Part shown: positions 1 to 10,942 of the stretch, piece after piece
Numbering within the stretch: the first letter of the stretch is position 1
How the letters are laid out: each line of letters begins with the position of its first letter
Source: an uncultured Piscirickettsiaceae bacterium
GTDB lineage: Bacteria > Pseudomonadota > Gammaproteobacteria > Methylococcales > Cycloclasticaceae
NCBI GenBank assembly: GCA_913061075.1
Contig: CAJXSK010000003.1
Coordinates: 62,001-126,000, forward strand
Reading direction: 5' to 3'
DNA length: 64,000 nucleotides
Made by a program: the position numbers and the translations under genes
Notes under the pieces: model-generated
Seen by the model: the letters and a program-made list of their open reading frames with translations, nothing else
Databases searched by the model: none
Told to the model about the DNA's origin: nothing

Positions 1-656
1 GCAACAATCGGGATTAATGCAGGTGGAGATGTTGGTGAAATGGCATTGGCGTTAATATTGTTTATCTTTTTTAAAGGTAGAGGTTTTAAGGGGGTAGTGT
101 TGGTTGTATTAATTGCTTTGTGTGCAGGTAGGCTTGGAGAACGACTGCTTGTATTGATGGCTTCTAATTGCACCACAGCAGTACCTTTGCCAAGCATGTC
201 TAGTTTGGCTGCAGCGGCGTAAGATAAGTCGATAATTCGATTGCCATGAAAAGGCCCTCGATCATTTACTCTAACGATAATTTCTTTATTGTTGGCAATG
301 TTTTTTACTTTTAGATACGTTGGAATGGGCAAAGACTTATGTGCGGCAGTCATTGCATACATATCGTAGGTTTCCCCATTGGATGTTTTTCTACCATGGA
401 ACTTAGTGCCGTACCAAGAGGCAGTACCTTGTTCTTTATAGCCGAGACTGTTTGGCTTTACATAATATGTTTTGCCAAATACTTGGTATGAAACAGGGTT
501 GCCGCCACGACTCCTGGGTTCGTTTTTGGGAACTGCATCGGGAATATTGTTTAAATTTTTGGGCGGTGCTAATGGCGCACTATCTACTTGTTTTGGAATA
601 GGCGTTGAGCAGGCTGATAAAAAGATCAGGCATGTGTAAAAAAATAGTTGTTTCAT
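1..656 (-). CDS. rlpA: RlpA-like septal ring lytic transglycosylase lipoprotein (partial, C-terminus outside window)
   Basis: The minus-strand frame opens at ATG 656-654 and runs open to the window edge, giving 218 codons. Residues 1-16 form a lipoprotein signal with lipobox LSAC (Cys16), so the product should be anchored in the outer membrane. Residues about 75-165 are the double-psi beta-barrel domain, with GTASWYG, the HGRKTSNGE stretch and the NDRGPF motif carrying the family's catalytic Asp. RlpA proteins cleave peptidoglycan strands lacking stem peptides. A low-complexity Thr/Pro/Asn linker follows, and the SPOR domain expected after it would lie beyond position 1. The gene begins 8 bp after mltB and is the last visible gene of the mreB-to-rlpA operon. 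Family assignment is firm; whether a SPOR domain is present cannot be seen. Confidence 0.93.
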   Translation of the reverse strand, partial: MKQLFFYTCLIFLSACSTPIPKQVDSAPLAPPKNLNNIPDAVPKNEPRSRGGNPVSYQVFGKTYYVKPNSLGYKEQGTASWYGTKFHGRKTSNGETYDMYAMTAAHKSLPIPTYLKVKNIANNKEIIVRVNDRGPFHGNRIIDLSYAAAAKLDMLGKGTAVVQLEAINTSSRSPSLPAHKAINTTNTTPLKPLPLKKINNINANAISPTSPPALIPIV

Positions 657-664
657 CGTGAGCT

Positions 665-1678
665 TTAACGGCTTTTCATGCCTTTTTTAATTTCTTCGCT
701 TAACTGGTAAACGGCCATAGCATACAGTGCGCTATGGTTATAACGCGTAATGACATAAAAATTATGGAAGGCTAACCAGTGCTCTGTCGAGTTCGCTTGT
801 TTTAATGGCAACAATTTAACAACAGATGTCAGTGGCACGTTGTTTGGAACAGGGATACTCTGTTCAACAAGGTCCTTTAGAGTATGTTTTGGTTTTAATG
901 ACTTATGGACAAGTGATTGGTAATTTGTTCCTGTTACGTTCACAGGTTGTGTGATTTCCTGATCTTGTTTCCAACCGTGTTCTGAAAAGTAATTGGCCAC
1001 ACTAAAGATAATATCGGCATTGCTATGCCAAAGGTCTCTTTTTTTATCGTTATCACCGTCTACTGCATAGGCACGGTAGCTGCTTGAAATAAATTGTGAT
1101 TTGCCCATCGCGCCAGCATAAGAACCTTTAGGGATAAGCGGGTCAAAGCCTTCTTCACGACATAGAAGAAGAAAGTGTTTTAGTTCACTCGTGAAAAATT
1201 TAGATCTTTTTGGATAATGAAAACCCAGCGTGGCCAGAGAATCTAATACTTTGAACGAGCCTGTGTTGCCGCCGTACCGAGTTTCAACACCAATAATAGC
1301 GACGATAATTTCTGGAGGAACGCCGAATTTTTGAGATGCTAAATTCAATAATTCTTTATTTTCATTCCAAAACTTAATGCCGCCATTAATTCGGTTTGAT
1401 TTAAGAAATATTTTTCTATAGCCGTGCCACTCTAGACGTTTTTCTGCAGGAGATGACATGGCTTTTAAAATTCTAGGTTGAACTTTAGCCTTGTTTAACA
1501 GGGTTGTTAGCTCTTGACGGTTAAATTGGTGTTTTTCGACCATCTTGTCGATAAACTTACTTTGACCTGTACCTTTAGTGTTTGCTGGTTTGGCTGTATT
1601 TGCGCATGCACTAATTGATATTAACGAGAGGCAGATAATAAGACTAAGTAGTTGCTTGTTAAGCATCTGTTTCTTCAT
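665..1678 (-). CDS. mltB: Membrane-bound lytic murein transglycosylase B
   Basis: 337 residues. The N-terminal signal ends in a lipobox (ISAC, Cys25), so this is a predicted outer-membrane lipoprotein. The body is the SLT_2/MltB family: the catalytic Glu sits in GVETRYGG, followed by the typical TLGFHYPKR segment and the GAMGKSQFISSSYRAYAVDGD stretch (the QF.PS-type motif appears here as QFISSS). MltB cleaves the MurNAc-GlcNAc bond with formation of 1,6-anhydro-muropeptides. Ten bases separate it from rodA upstream and 8 bp from rlpA downstream, so the three genes are almost certainly cotranscribed. The rodA-mltB-rlpA order is the conserved Pseudomonas order. Confidence 0.95.
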   Translation of the reverse strand: MKKQMLNKQLLSLIICLSLISISACANTAKPANTKGTGQSKFIDKMVEKHQFNRQELTTLLNKAKVQPRILKAMSSPAEKRLEWHGYRKIFLKSNRINGGIKFWNENKELLNLASQKFGVPPEIIVAIIGVETRYGGNTGSFKVLDSLATLGFHYPKRSKFFTSELKHFLLLCREEGFDPLIPKGSYAGAMGKSQFISSSYRAYAVDGDNDKKRDLWHSNADIIFSVANYFSEHGWKQDQEITQPVNVTGTNYQSLVHKSLKPKHTLKDLVEQSIPVPNNVPLTSVVKLLPLKQANSTEHWLAFHNFYVITRYNHSALYAMAVYQLSEEIKKGMKSR

Positions 1679-1688
1679 TTTTATTCCT

Positions 1689-2825
1689 TTAAGAAGATAA
1701 TAGTTTTCGGTGGGTTTGGATGGACATTAGCACGCCAAAACCAATTAATAAAGTGACCATGGAGGTGCCCCCATAGCTAATAAGTGGTAGCGGTACCCCT
1801 ACAACAGGTAACACCCCAGTTACCATACCAACATTGACGAATAAATATATAAAAAAAGTAAAGGAAATACTGCCTGCAAGTAACCTTGAATAAGTGTCTT
1901 GTGCTTGAACTGCGATGTACATAGAACGGAAAAATATGGCGAGATATAGTGTCAGTAATGAAATACATCCGACCAGTCCGAACTCTTCAGCAAACACGGA
2001 AAAGATAAAGTCGGTTGAGCTTTCGGGTAAAAACTCTAAACGTGCTTGCGTACTTTGCATCCAACCTTTGCCGTATGTGCCACCAGAACCGATAGCAATT
2101 TTAGACTGAATGATGTGATAACCCGCGCCTAAGGGGTCACTTTCAGGGTCAAATAAGGTTAGCACGCGCCTTTGTTGATATTCCTTCATGAAGCTCCATA
2201 ATACGGGCGCAGATGCACCTAAGGAAATGGCGACCCCGGCAATAAGCTTCCATGAGATACCGGCTAAAAACAATACGGCAATACCCGATGTGGCAATAAG
2301 AATAGAGGTGCCTAAATCGGGTTGTTTGGCGATTAAGAAAGTAGGAATCGCAATAAATAACGTCGCAAAAAGTATGTGTTTAAAGGAAGGGGGTAATTGC
2401 CTTTCTGATAAATACCAAGCAATCATCATAGGCGTGGCTAATTTAAGTAATTCAGAAGGTTGGAAGCGCACAAAACCAAGGTTTAACCACCGTTGTGCGC
2501 CTTTTCCTACGTCTCCAAAAAACAGCACACCAATCAATAGTAAAACGCCTAATATAAATAACCATGGAGATAGCATTTTTAATATGTGCGGGGGGACTTG
2601 TGCGATAAACAACATGGCAATAAACGCAATAGCTAAACGTATAGCTTGGCGATTGATAAGCCCTAGGTCTTCGTGTCCAGCGCTAATTAATATGACGATA
2701 CCGACAGACGAGAGGACAAGCAACAAGAAAAGTAATAACGCATCTATATGGATACGTTGAAATAGATTACCTTTAGTTTGTTGGTAATTTGAAATGCGAG
2801 TTGTTTGTTGTATGTCCCAGCTCAT
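1689..2825 (-). CDS. rodA: Rod shape-determining SEDS peptidoglycan polymerase RodA
   Basis: 378 residues, about ten hydrophobic segments, inner membrane. SEDS family hallmarks are visible: RFQPSELLKLATP in the first half, KQPDLGTS with the conserved Asp, and the SGGTYGKGW loop, with PLPLISYGGTS near the C-terminus. RodA polymerises lipid II into glycan strands and works with the transpeptidase PBP2, encoded by the gene immediately upstream. The start ATG (2825-2823) directly follows the mrdA stop codon (TAA-ATG), so translation is probably coupled. Length is normal for the family (E. coli about 370). Confidence 0.97.
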   Translation of the reverse strand: MSWDIQQTTRISNYQQTKGNLFQRIHIDALLLFLLLVLSSVGIVILISAGHEDLGLINRQAIRLAIAFIAMLFIAQVPPHILKMLSPWLFILGVLLLIGVLFFGDVGKGAQRWLNLGFVRFQPSELLKLATPMMIAWYLSERQLPPSFKHILFATLFIAIPTFLIAKQPDLGTSILIATSGIAVLFLAGISWKLIAGVAISLGASAPVLWSFMKEYQQRRVLTLFDPESDPLGAGYHIIQSKIAIGSGGTYGKGWMQSTQARLEFLPESSTDFIFSVFAEEFGLVGCISLLTLYLAIFFRSMYIAVQAQDTYSRLLAGSISFTFFIYLFVNVGMVTGVLPVVGVPLPLISYGGTSMVTLLIGFGVLMSIQTHRKLLSS

Positions 2826-4664
2826 TTATTCGGTAGGAGTTGTTTTAATATAGTGGTCAAATATAGCACGTGCGATAGGGGCGGCAACAGAGCCGCCATG
2901 CCCACCATTTTCAACAATAACGGCGATAGCGAGCTGAGGCTTTTCAGCAGGGGCGAATGAGATGAATAAAGCGTGATCTTTTAAGTGTTCAGCAACATTT
3001 TCTTCATCGTATTTTTCATCTTGTTTGACGGTAAATACTTGGGCCGTTCCGGTTTTTCCGGCAATAGTAAAGGCATCGGTTTTGATTCTTTTAGCAGTGC
3101 CTCTGGCGCCTTCTACAACGTCATGCATGGCGTTGATTATAGTGTTCCAATGCTGGGGAGTAGATAAGGTTACTGATGTGTTTTCTGATGTGACGGGCTT
3201 AATAATTTTGTCATTTAGCCTTGCAACGACCGAGGGTTTAAACGCATGGCCTTTATTCGCAAGGACTGCCGTAGCATGGGCTAGCTGTAATGGCGTTGTT
3301 AAATTAAAGCCTTGGCCAATGCCAGAAATCAATGTTTCCCCCGGATACCAAACTTGGTTCTTGGCGCGTTTTTTCCATGCGGTGGATGGAAGCAAGCCAC
3401 TCTTCTCCCCAATAATATCTAGACCGGTTTTCTTTCCAAAGCCAAATTTGCTAAGAAAGTCATGAATTCGATCAATTTTAAGCTGGTGTGCCAATATATA
3501 ATAATAGACATCGCAAGACTGAACGATAGAGTCATGTAAGTTCACTGAGCCATGTCCATTTTTTTTCCAATCCCGGTATTTATGTGCTTGTTTTGGAAGT
3601 TGGTAATAACCAGGGCAAAAGATTTTTTGGCTGCTCGATATTACGTTGGATTCAAGCCCTGCGAGGCCCATAAAAGGTTTGAGTGTCGAGCCGGGTGGAT
3701 ATTGTCCGCGTAATGCTCTGTTAAACAGAGGGCGCTTAGTCGAGTTTTGTAGCTCGCTATAAGATGCTTGATCAATGCCCCGTACAAATAAATTGCTATT
3801 AAAACCGGGTTTACTAATCAATGCCCTTATCGCGCCCGTTTGGGTGTCTATCGCTATGATGCTACCGGTTTGATCGCCAAACGCATCATAGGCAACTTGC
3901 TGTAATTGGATGTCTATATGCAAATGTAAGTCAGTGCCTGAGAGCGGCGGCGAATTTCTCAACACTTTAATGGAACGGCCTTGAGCGGTATTTTCTGTTT
4001 GTTGATAACCTACACTTCCATGTAGCTCAGTTTCATATGTTTTTTCTAAGCCTGTTTTTCCAATATGCCTAGAAGCTCTATAATTAACGGGGTCTATTTT
4101 TTTTAGTTCCCGTTCGTTAATTGCGCCGACATACCCAATAAGGTGAGATGTTAATTCAGGGTAAGGGTAATGCCTCAGAGGTCTGGCTTGAATTTCCACG
4201 CCCGGAAACAAATGCCGTTTAACGGCAAAAGACGCAACTTCAGTTGAGTTTAATCTGCTGCGGATAGGGATGCTGCTGAAACGTTTGTTCTGTTTTATTT
4301 TTTTATGAAACTTCTTAATATCCTTTTCTGATATGGGTAATATCTTAGATAGTGCTTCAATAGTTAATGTTAAATCATTAATCTGTTCAGGAATAAGTTC
4401 TAAGCTATAGCTTGGATTGTTTTCAGCTAACACTTGCCCGTTTCGATCATAAATCAACCCGCGAATGGGCGTGAGGGCCGATAGTTTTACTCTATTGCCT
4501 TGTGCAAGGCTGGCGTACTTATCGTAGGTTTCTACTTGCAAAAAAGTTAGTCGATAAAATAATCCAAGCAATAAAGCTATAACAAAAACAATGAGAACAG
4601 TGCTTCTTGAAAGAAATAATTGTCTTTCTTGACGTGCATTTTTTAAGTCAAACCGTTGGTTCAT
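2826..4664 (-). CDS. mrdA: Penicillin-binding protein 2 (peptidoglycan DD-transpeptidase)
   Basis: I place the start at ATG 4664, giving 612 residues. This lies 8 bp after the mreD stop and fits the family N-terminus (MNQRFDLKN, then a basic stretch and one membrane anchor). A longer frame opens at 4733 but would overlap mreD by 61 bp. Domains: membrane anchor about 20-40, PBP dimer/pedestal domain about 60-240, transpeptidase domain about 270-600. The catalytic motifs are visible: STLK with Ser326 as nucleophile, SCD (SxN-type) and KTG in AGKTGTAQ. PBP2 crosslinks glycan made by RodA during lateral wall growth, in the periplasm. Confidence 0.96.
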   Translation of the reverse strand: MNQRFDLKNARQERQLFLSRSTVLIVFVIALLLGLFYRLTFLQVETYDKYASLAQGNRVKLSALTPIRGLIYDRNGQVLAENNPSYSLELIPEQINDLTLTIEALSKILPISEKDIKKFHKKIKQNKRFSSIPIRSRLNSTEVASFAVKRHLFPGVEIQARPLRHYPYPELTSHLIGYVGAINERELKKIDPVNYRASRHIGKTGLEKTYETELHGSVGYQQTENTAQGRSIKVLRNSPPLSGTDLHLHIDIQLQQVAYDAFGDQTGSIIAIDTQTGAIRALISKPGFNSNLFVRGIDQASYSELQNSTKRPLFNRALRGQYPPGSTLKPFMGLAGLESNVISSSQKIFCPGYYQLPKQAHKYRDWKKNGHGSVNLHDSIVQSCDVYYYILAHQLKIDRIHDFLSKFGFGKKTGLDIIGEKSGLLPSTAWKKRAKNQVWYPGETLISGIGQGFNLTTPLQLAHATAVLANKGHAFKPSVVARLNDKIIKPVTSENTSVTLSTPQHWNTIINAMHDVVEGARGTAKRIKTDAFTIAGKTGTAQVFTVKQDEKYDEENVAEHLKDHALFISFAPAEKPQLAIAVIVENGGHGGSVAAPIARAIFDHYIKTTPTE

Positions 4665-4672
4665 TGTTTGAT

Positions 4673-5158
4673 TTAAAGCGTATTGAAGTTGTGTTGAGTA
4701 TTCTTTAAAGCGGAATACAGTAAAGGCCAACAAAGTGCGCTAGTAAGGGTGGGGAGCCAATATAAGTAGCTATGGGTTAATCCAGTAGTTATATTTATTA
4801 AGAAAATGTTTAGCAACTGAATAATAAATAAAAATAAAAATATGAAGCTGGTCTGTAACCAAATGGGGTAGTGTTTTATACGGTAGTATACGATGACGCC
4901 AAAGTATGTTGCTAAGCTAAAAATTAATGCGTTATGCCCAATAGCAGCGTTCGTAAGAACATCAAAAGCAATGCCTGTTACCCAACTAGTACCAATGCCG
5001 ATTTTGTTTGGCGTATTAATGCTCCAGTACAAGAGTGTCAATAATACCCATTGAGGTGCGGCCAGCGATAGTGCGTTGTCAAAAGGTGCAACACTAAGGC
5101 ACATGGATAGGACTATCGTTGAGAATATAACGAAACGGCTTGAAACGTTTTTATTCAT
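4673..5158 (-). CDS. mreD: Rod shape-determining protein MreD
   Basis: 161 residues from ATG 5158 (MNKNVSSRF), which overlaps the last 8 bases of mreC (ATGAATAA). The frame extends upstream to 5281, but that extension lies entirely inside mreC and contains no MreD-like sequence. The protein is almost wholly hydrophobic, with five to six predicted membrane segments, as expected for this poorly conserved inner-membrane partner of MreC. It ends 8 bp before the mrdA start. Identification rests on size, topology and the invariant mreB-mreC-mreD order more than on sequence motifs. Confidence 0.9.
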   Translation of the reverse strand: MNKNVSSRFVIFSTIVLSMCLSVAPFDNALSLAAPQWVLLTLLYWSINTPNKIGIGTSWVTGIAFDVLTNAAIGHNALIFSLATYFGVIVYYRIKHYPIWLQTSFIFLFLFIIQLLNIFLINITTGLTHSYLYWLPTLTSALCWPLLYSALKNTQHNFNTL

Positions 5159-6050
5159 TATTGGTTGGCTGAGGTGCTGAAGCTTGGTTTGGAAGCGTGT
5201 TCTCTGTATTCGATAAAATGGGCAGCGGTTGTTGTTGGCTCCAAACGAGTAATACTTCGCGACTGCTTTCAATGTTAGCAACTGTATTTGCTTTCGCAGT
5301 GATAAAGGCTTCGCCAGGTGCGGGTGTTAGTTCACTCACTCTAGCAACCGGATACCCTTTAGGGTAAAGTCCGCCCATGCCAGATGTGATGAGCAAATCA
5401 TTCAGTTTGATATCAGAATTGTGCGGAAGGTAAGGTAGGTTAAGAGAATTGTTGTCAGCATTTCCAGTTGCAATGGTGCGAAGACCGGTTCTGCTGATTT
5501 CGACAGGAATGGCGTGATTTGGATCAGTGATTAAGATGATGGATGCACTTAAAGGGGTTACATCCACCACTTGCCCAACGATCCCTTCAGCATTAATGGC
5601 TGCTTGGCCGTTATGGATATTAAAACGGCTGCCTTTATCAATAACAACTTGGTGAGATAATGCGTCAAGATTGGTTCGAATAATTGAAGCGGCAATAAAC
5701 TGTTCACCCAGTTTAAATGATGATCCTAATAGGCTTTGCAGGCGAATGTTTTCGTGCTCAACAGCCTCGTATTTTTGGAGTTTGGCTTTTAATAAAAGCT
5801 CTTCAGCTTTAAGGCGATCGTTTTCTTCTTGTAAGTGACTATTCGAACTGAATGATTCGGTGACCCATTCGTAGGCTCGACTAGGTGAGTCTACGGCCAG
5901 TAAAATGGGGTGAGTTATGAAGGATAAGGCACTTTTAGCCCGCTCTAATTGATTTGTGTATTGAGCAAATACGAGCAGCAAAATAGAAACAACAATGACG
6001 GTTATTAAAATTGGTGTGTTTGCTGGCCCTTTTGAAAATATAGGTTTTAT
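5151..6050 (-). CDS. mreC: Rod shape-determining protein MreC (apparent non-canonical start)
   Basis: Periplasmic scaffold of the elongation machinery, anchored by one N-terminal membrane segment. The conserved start region reads IKPIFSKGP, followed by the membrane segment ILITVIVVSILLLVF, a coiled coil (about 70-110) and the beta-barrel core with QVVIDKGS and GVVGQVV. No ATG, GTG or TTG lies in frame at the conserved N-terminus. The only standard candidate is TTG 5981, which would remove the KPIFSKGP segment and half the membrane helix. I therefore take ATA 6050, which aligns with the Met of E. coli MreC (MKPIFSRG) and has an AAAGG Shine-Dalgarno 9 nt upstream. ATT 6056 is the alternative. 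From ATA the product is 299 residues. It starts about 19 bp after mreB. Confidence 0.88.
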   Translation of the reverse strand: MKPIFSKGPANTPILITVIVVSILLLVFAQYTNQLERAKSALSFITHPILLAVDSPSRAYEWVTESFSSNSHLQEENDRLKAEELLLKAKLQKYEAVEHENIRLQSLLGSSFKLGEQFIAASIIRTNLDALSHQVVIDKGSRFNIHNGQAAINAEGIVGQVVDVTPLSASIILITDPNHAIPVEISRTGLRTIATGNADNNSLNLPYLPHNSDIKLNDLLITSGMGGLYPKGYPVARVSELTPAPGEAFITAKANTVANIESSREVLLVWSQQQPLPILSNTENTLPNQASAPQPTNNE

Positions 6051-6069
6051 AGCAATGTACCTTTGATTG

Positions 6070-7119
<1,050 letters not shown>

Positions 7120-7254
7120 TTAGTGTGTAAGGGGTAATTTTATTGAAAAAATGAATATTTTTGTACTTTAACAACCTCTCGCCCCTTTGGGCAAGCTGCT
7201 AATTGTGTTAATTTGCACGGTCTTAAAGAAATATTTTTTTTAAAGGATCATTTT

Positions 7255-7542
7255 ATGTCAATTCAGTCTGAAGATGTATTAAAGATAGCACATTTGGCGA
7301 GATTAGGTGTGGACGAGGGCGAAGTGTCTTCTTATGCGTCTGAACTCAGTAATATCATGGGGTTAATAGAACAAATGCAGGAAGTTGAAACAACCGGTAT
7401 TGAGCCGATGGCTCATCCTCTAGACCAGGCCCAACGATTAAGACCAGATGAGGCCACTGAGGTTAACCAGCGTCAATCTTTGCAAGCCAATGCGCCAGAT
7501 GTTGAGGATGGATTATTTTTGGTTCCACGTGTGTTGGATTAA
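7255..7542 (+). CDS. gatC: Asp-tRNA(Asn)/Glu-tRNA(Gln) amidotransferase subunit C
   Basis: 95 residues from ATG 7255 (MSIQSEDVLKIA). This start has a good Shine-Dalgarno (AAAGGA, 7242-7247). An in-frame TTG at 7213 adds 14 residues with no family similarity and is rejected. GatC is the small subunit that wraps around and stabilises GatA and GatB; the typical N-terminal helix (VLKIAHLARL) and the C-terminal MAHPLDQAQRLRPDE stretch are present. It is the first gene of gatCAB, 30 bp before gatA. Confidence 0.95.
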   Translation: MSIQSEDVLKIAHLARLGVDEGEVSSYASELSNIMGLIEQMQEVETTGIEPMAHPLDQAQRLRPDEATEVNQRQSLQANAPDVEDGLFLVPRVLD

Positions 7543-7572
7543 CCCTTTTGATGAGCGCAAACAAAAACAATT

Positions 7573-9030
7573 ATGTATAACAAATCGATAAAACAACTTT
7601 CTGACAGTCTCCACAAAAAAGAACTGTCGAGCGTAGAGCTTTGCCAGTATTTCTTTGAGCGTATTAAACGTTACGATGGTGACTTAAATAGCGTCATCAC
7701 ATTAAATGAAACGAATGCATTAGTCGCAGCTGAACAGGCTGATCTTCAAATTCAGCGTGGCGAGTCGAACGCACTAACGGGGATTCCTTTATTGCATAAA
7801 GATATTTTTTGCACGAAAGGGTTAAGAACAAGCTGCGGTTCAAAAATGCTCGATAATTTTATTTCACCTTATGATGCCACCGCAGTAAAAAAGTTGGCAG
7901 AAGCAGGCGTTGTGATGCTGGGTAAAACCAATATGGATGAGTTTGCGATGGGCTCATCGAATGAAACCAGTTTTTATGGCGGGGTAAAGAACCCTTGGGA
8001 TTTAAACACAGTGCCGGGTGGGTCTTCTGGAGGCTCTGCCAGTGCTGTCGCTGCTAGATTGGCGCCTATTGCGACAGGTACAGATACAGGCGGCTCTATT
8101 CGTCAACCAGCAGCTTTTTGCGGCATCACTGGCATTAAACCAACGTATGGGCGTGTTTCACGTTACGGCATGATTGCTTTTGCATCAAGTTTAGATCAAG
8201 GCGGTGCGATGACGAAAAGTGCTGAAGATGCCGCAACCATGTTGCAGGCAATGGTTGGGTTTGATCCAAATGATTCAACAAGCTTAGATAAACCAGTTGA
8301 AGATTACAGTGCAAGCTTAGGTGATTCAATTAAGGGGCTGACAGTGGGCCTGCCAAAAGAGTTCTTTTCTGACGATTTAGATGAATCTATTCGAGAGAAA
8401 GTAGAGGAGGCCATTGACGTGATTAAACGTGCGGGCGCTTATATAAAAGAAATTAGTTTACCGAATATCAATTTATCCGTGCCGGCTTACTATGTAGTAG
8501 CGCCTGCTGAATGTTCTGCTAACTTATCTCGATTTGACGGGGTACGTTTTGGGTATCGGTGTGAAAACCCTGTGGACTTGGAAGATCTGTATAAACGCTC
8601 ACGTGGCGAAGGCTTCGGTAATGAGGTGAAGCGGCGGATTATGATTGGAGCTTATGTATTGTCTGCTGGGTATTACGATGCGTACTACAAAAAAGCGCAA
8701 CAAGTACGTCAATTAATCCAAGAAGACTTTACTCGTGCATTTAAAGACGTGGACATTATTGCCAGTGCTACAGCACCTTCGGTTGCTTTTTCTGCCGGCG
8801 AAAAAGCAGATGATCCAGTGTCTATGTATTTGTCAGATATTTTCACTATTGGCGTGAACTTGGCGGGCTTGCCGGGCATGTCTGTACCGTGTGGATTCGT
8901 AGATGAAAAACCTGTTGGGTTGCAGTTAATAGGCAATTACTTTGCTGAATCTAAGTTACTTAATGTGGCGCATCAATATCAACAATTGACAGACTGGCAC
9001 CAGGCTGTTCCAGCCGGTTTTGGAGAATAA
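7573..9030 (+). CDS. gatA: Asp-tRNA(Asn)/Glu-tRNA(Gln) amidotransferase subunit A
   Basis: 485 residues, amidase-signature family. The catalytic Lys-cisSer-Ser triad is readable: Lys76 in PLLHKDIF, Ser151 in [10 protein letters not shown] and Ser175 in [11 protein letters not shown], each shifted by three from the S. aureus enzyme. GatA hydrolyses glutamine and channels ammonia to GatB, which amidates Glu-tRNA(Gln) and/or Asp-tRNA(Asn). A tRNA-Gln gene lies at 17901 in this window; no glnS or asnS is seen here, so which misacylated tRNA is used cannot be decided. It ends 1 bp before the gatB start codon, and the gatB Shine-Dalgarno lies inside its last codons. Confidence 0.98.
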   Translation: MYNKSIKQLSDSLHKKELSSVELCQYFFERIKRYDGDLNSVITLNETNALVAAEQADLQIQRGESNALTGIPLLHKDIFCTKGLRTSCGSKMLDNFISPYDATAVKKLAEAGVVMLGKTNMDEFAMGSSNETSFYGGVKNPWDLNTVPGGSSGGSASAVAARLAPIATGTDTGGSIRQPAAFCGITGIKPTYGRVSRYGMIAFASSLDQGGAMTKSAEDAATMLQAMVGFDPNDSTSLDKPVEDYSASLGDSIKGLTVGLPKEFFSDDLDESIREKVEEAIDVIKRAGAYIKEISLPNINLSVPAYYVVAPAECSANLSRFDGVRFGYRCENPVDLEDLYKRSRGEGFGNEVKRRIMIGAYVLSAGYYDAYYKKAQQVRQLIQEDFTRAFKDVDIIASATAPSVAFSAGEKADDPVSMYLSDIFTIGVNLAGLPGMSVPCGFVDEKPVGLQLIGNYFAESKLLNVAHQYQQLTDWHQAVPAGFGE

Positions 9031-9031
9031 C

Positions 9032-10471
9032 ATGGCAATTCAATGGGAAACAGTAATTGGCCTTGAAATTCACGCGCAATTATCAACAAAATCTAAAATA
9101 TTTTCAGGTGCTTCTACTGCATATGGTGCAGAGCCTAATACACAGGCATGTGCTGTGGACTTGGGTTTGCCGGGCACGTTGCCCGTGTTGAATCAACAAG
9201 CGGTTCGTTATGCGGTCAAGTTTGGTTTAGCTATCGGGGCTCATATTGCGCCTTATTCGATATTTTCTCGAAAGAACTATTTTTATCCAGACTTGCCAAA
9301 AGGCTACCAAATAAGCCAATTTGATAAACCAATCGTTGGGTTAGGTGAGATAGATATTGATGTAGATGGTCAGGTAAAAACGATAGGTGTTACGCGCGCT
9401 CATCTTGAAGAAGATGCAGGAAAGTCGTTACATGAAGATTTTCATGGCAAGACAGGTGTGGATCTAAATAGAGCGGGCACGCCGTTATTAGAAATCGTGT
9501 CTGAGCCTGATATGCGCTCGGCAGCGGACGCCGTTGCTTATGTTAAAAAGCTGCATAGTTTGGTGCAATATTTGGGGGTATGCGACGGTAATATGCAAGA
9601 AGGGTCGTTCAGGTGTGATGTGAACATATCGATGCGCCCAATGGGCCAAGAAGAATTTGGAACGCGTGCTGAAATTAAGAATTTGAATTCCTTTCGTTTT
9701 ATAGAAAAAGCAATTGCGCATGAGGTTGAACGGCAAGTAGATATTCTTGAATCCGGCGGGAAAATAGTTCAAGAAACGCGTTTGTACGATTCGGATAAAG
9801 ATGAAACGCGTTCAATGCGTTCTAAAGAAGAAGCAAATGATTACCGCTATTTCCCAGACCCAGATTTATTGCCAGTAGTCATTTCAGAGCAGCTTTTAAA
9901 TGAAATGCGTGATGAGTTGCCAGAATTGCCTGGTGCGAAGAAACAACGCTTTAAAGAACAGTATGATTTGAGCGAGTATGATGCCGAACTTCTCACAGCT
10001 CAACGTGAGTTGGCAGATTATTATGAAGTGGCTGTTAGCTATGCAGCGGGTGAGGCAAAGTTAATTGCTAATTGGGTCATGGGTGAGCTCAGTGCCGGGT
10101 TAAACCAACACAACTTAGATATTGCGAATAGCCCTGTAAATGCCGAACAATTAGGTGGCTTAATTAAGAACATTGCAGATCAAACAATATCCGGAAAAAT
10201 TGCGAAGGTAGTGTTTGAGAAGCTGTGGAATAGTGAGGCGACAGCAGATGAAATTATTGAACAAGACGGGCTGAAGCAAATTTCTGATACGGGAGCGCTT
10301 GAAAAAATCATTGATCAGTTGATGTTAGATAATGAAGACCAAGTGGCTCAATTTAGAGCAGGAAAGACTAAAGTCTTAGGTTTTTTTGTGGGTAGTATTA
10401 TGAAACAAACTCAAGGCAAGGCGAACCCGCAACAAGTTAATCAATTATTACAAAAAAAATTGAAAGATTAA
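9032..10471 (+). CDS. gatB: Asp-tRNA(Asn)/Glu-tRNA(Gln) amidotransferase subunit B
   Basis: 479 residues from ATG 9032 ([17 protein letters not shown]). A TTG 12 bp upstream is in frame but lies within the end of gatA and disrupts the usual N-terminus. GatB is the kinase/amidase half of the complex: it phosphorylates the tRNA-bound Glu or Asp and replaces the phosphate with ammonia. Conserved features seen: [26 protein letters not shown] and [12 protein letters not shown] (active site), plus the C-terminal helical YqeY-like tail that contacts tRNA (about 330-479). Third gene of gatCAB; GGAG Shine-Dalgarno at 9022-9025. Confidence 0.98.
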   Translation: MAIQWETVIGLEIHAQLSTKSKIFSGASTAYGAEPNTQACAVDLGLPGTLPVLNQQAVRYAVKFGLAIGAHIAPYSIFSRKNYFYPDLPKGYQISQFDKPIVGLGEIDIDVDGQVKTIGVTRAHLEEDAGKSLHEDFHGKTGVDLNRAGTPLLEIVSEPDMRSAADAVAYVKKLHSLVQYLGVCDGNMQEGSFRCDVNISMRPMGQEEFGTRAEIKNLNSFRFIEKAIAHEVERQVDILESGGKIVQETRLYDSDKDETRSMRSKEEANDYRYFPDPDLLPVVISEQLLNEMRDELPELPGAKKQRFKEQYDLSEYDAELLTAQRELADYYEVAVSYAAGEAKLIANWVMGELSAGLNQHNLDIANSPVNAEQLGGLIKNIADQTISGKIAKVVFEKLWNSEATADEIIEQDGLKQISDTGALEKIIDQLMLDNEDQVAQFRAGKTKVLGFFVGSIMKQTQGKANPQQVNQLLQKKLKD

Positions 10472-10522
10472 GAGCATACGGGCTTTCTACTGTATGTGAT
10501 GAATTGAAAATTAAGAGTGCTT

Positions 10523-10918
10523 ATGAAAATCCAAAATGTAATGTTATTTATAGTTCTAGGTTTGTTATTATCAGCGTGTGAAAGTGAAACATCGGCTGTC
10601 ACCGATAGTGGTCTGGTGAAAAAAGAAATGCAGCCTATTGAGAAAACAATAAAAGAAGTACCGGTTGAAACGGCTAAGCTGTCGAAAAGAGACCAGATTG
10701 ACGCTGAAATACGTCGTATTGAGGAAAAGTTAAAAACAAACCCAACGGTGAAAGGGTGGACACTGGTTGGCGACGCACATATGCATTTGAAACGTTATAA
10801 AGAAGCAGCGGGTGCTTACAACGATGCTTATATGTTAAGTGGCCAGGCACCAGAGCCTCGTAAGAAATTAAAAAATGCGATGTATTACGTGGGTTTGGAA
10901 AAAGCAAATGCTATATGA
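10523..10918 (+). CDS. Small TPR-containing lipoprotein
   Basis: 131 residues from ATG 10523; a GTG two codons upstream (10517) is a weaker option. The N-terminus is a lipoprotein signal ending LLSAC (Cys19). After a charged, Glu/Lys-rich linker with predicted coiled-coil character (about 40-80) comes a single TPR-like helical pair (GWTLVGDAHMHLKRYKEAAGAYNDAYML, abbreviated by its ends GWTLVGDA and NDAYML). This resembles the C-terminal TPR of CcmI/CycH-type or NrfG-type proteins, but no cytochrome genes are nearby. It lies 51 bp after gatB on the same strand, so it may be cotranscribed. Function unknown; an adaptor role is only inference from the TPR. Confidence 0.8.
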   Translation: MKIQNVMLFIVLGLLLSACESETSAVTDSGLVKKEMQPIEKTIKEVPVETAKLSKRDQIDAEIRRIEEKLKTNPTVKGWTLVGDAHMHLKRYKEAAGAYNDAYMLSGQAPEPRKKLKNAMYYVGLEKANAI

Positions 10919-10942
10919 GAATTACTCATTCGTTTGTAGACG

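Noticed and set aside
2188-2760. A 190-codon plus-strand frame opposite rodA
   Set aside because: Shadow of the hydrophobic SEDS gene; product has no recognisable domain and no ribosome-binding site.
2826-4733. Longer form of PBP2 starting at 4733
   Set aside because: It would overlap mreD by 61 bp; ATG 4664 lies 8 bp after the mreD stop and fits the family N-terminus.
5151-5981. TTG 5981 as the start of mreC
   Set aside because: It would remove the conserved IKPIFSKGP segment and part of the membrane anchor, both of which are encoded in frame just upstream.
7181-7192. Hairpin GCCC-CTTT-GGGC between mreB and gatC as a terminator
   Set aside because: Only four base pairs, no T-run on either strand, and it lies between divergent genes where no terminator is expected.
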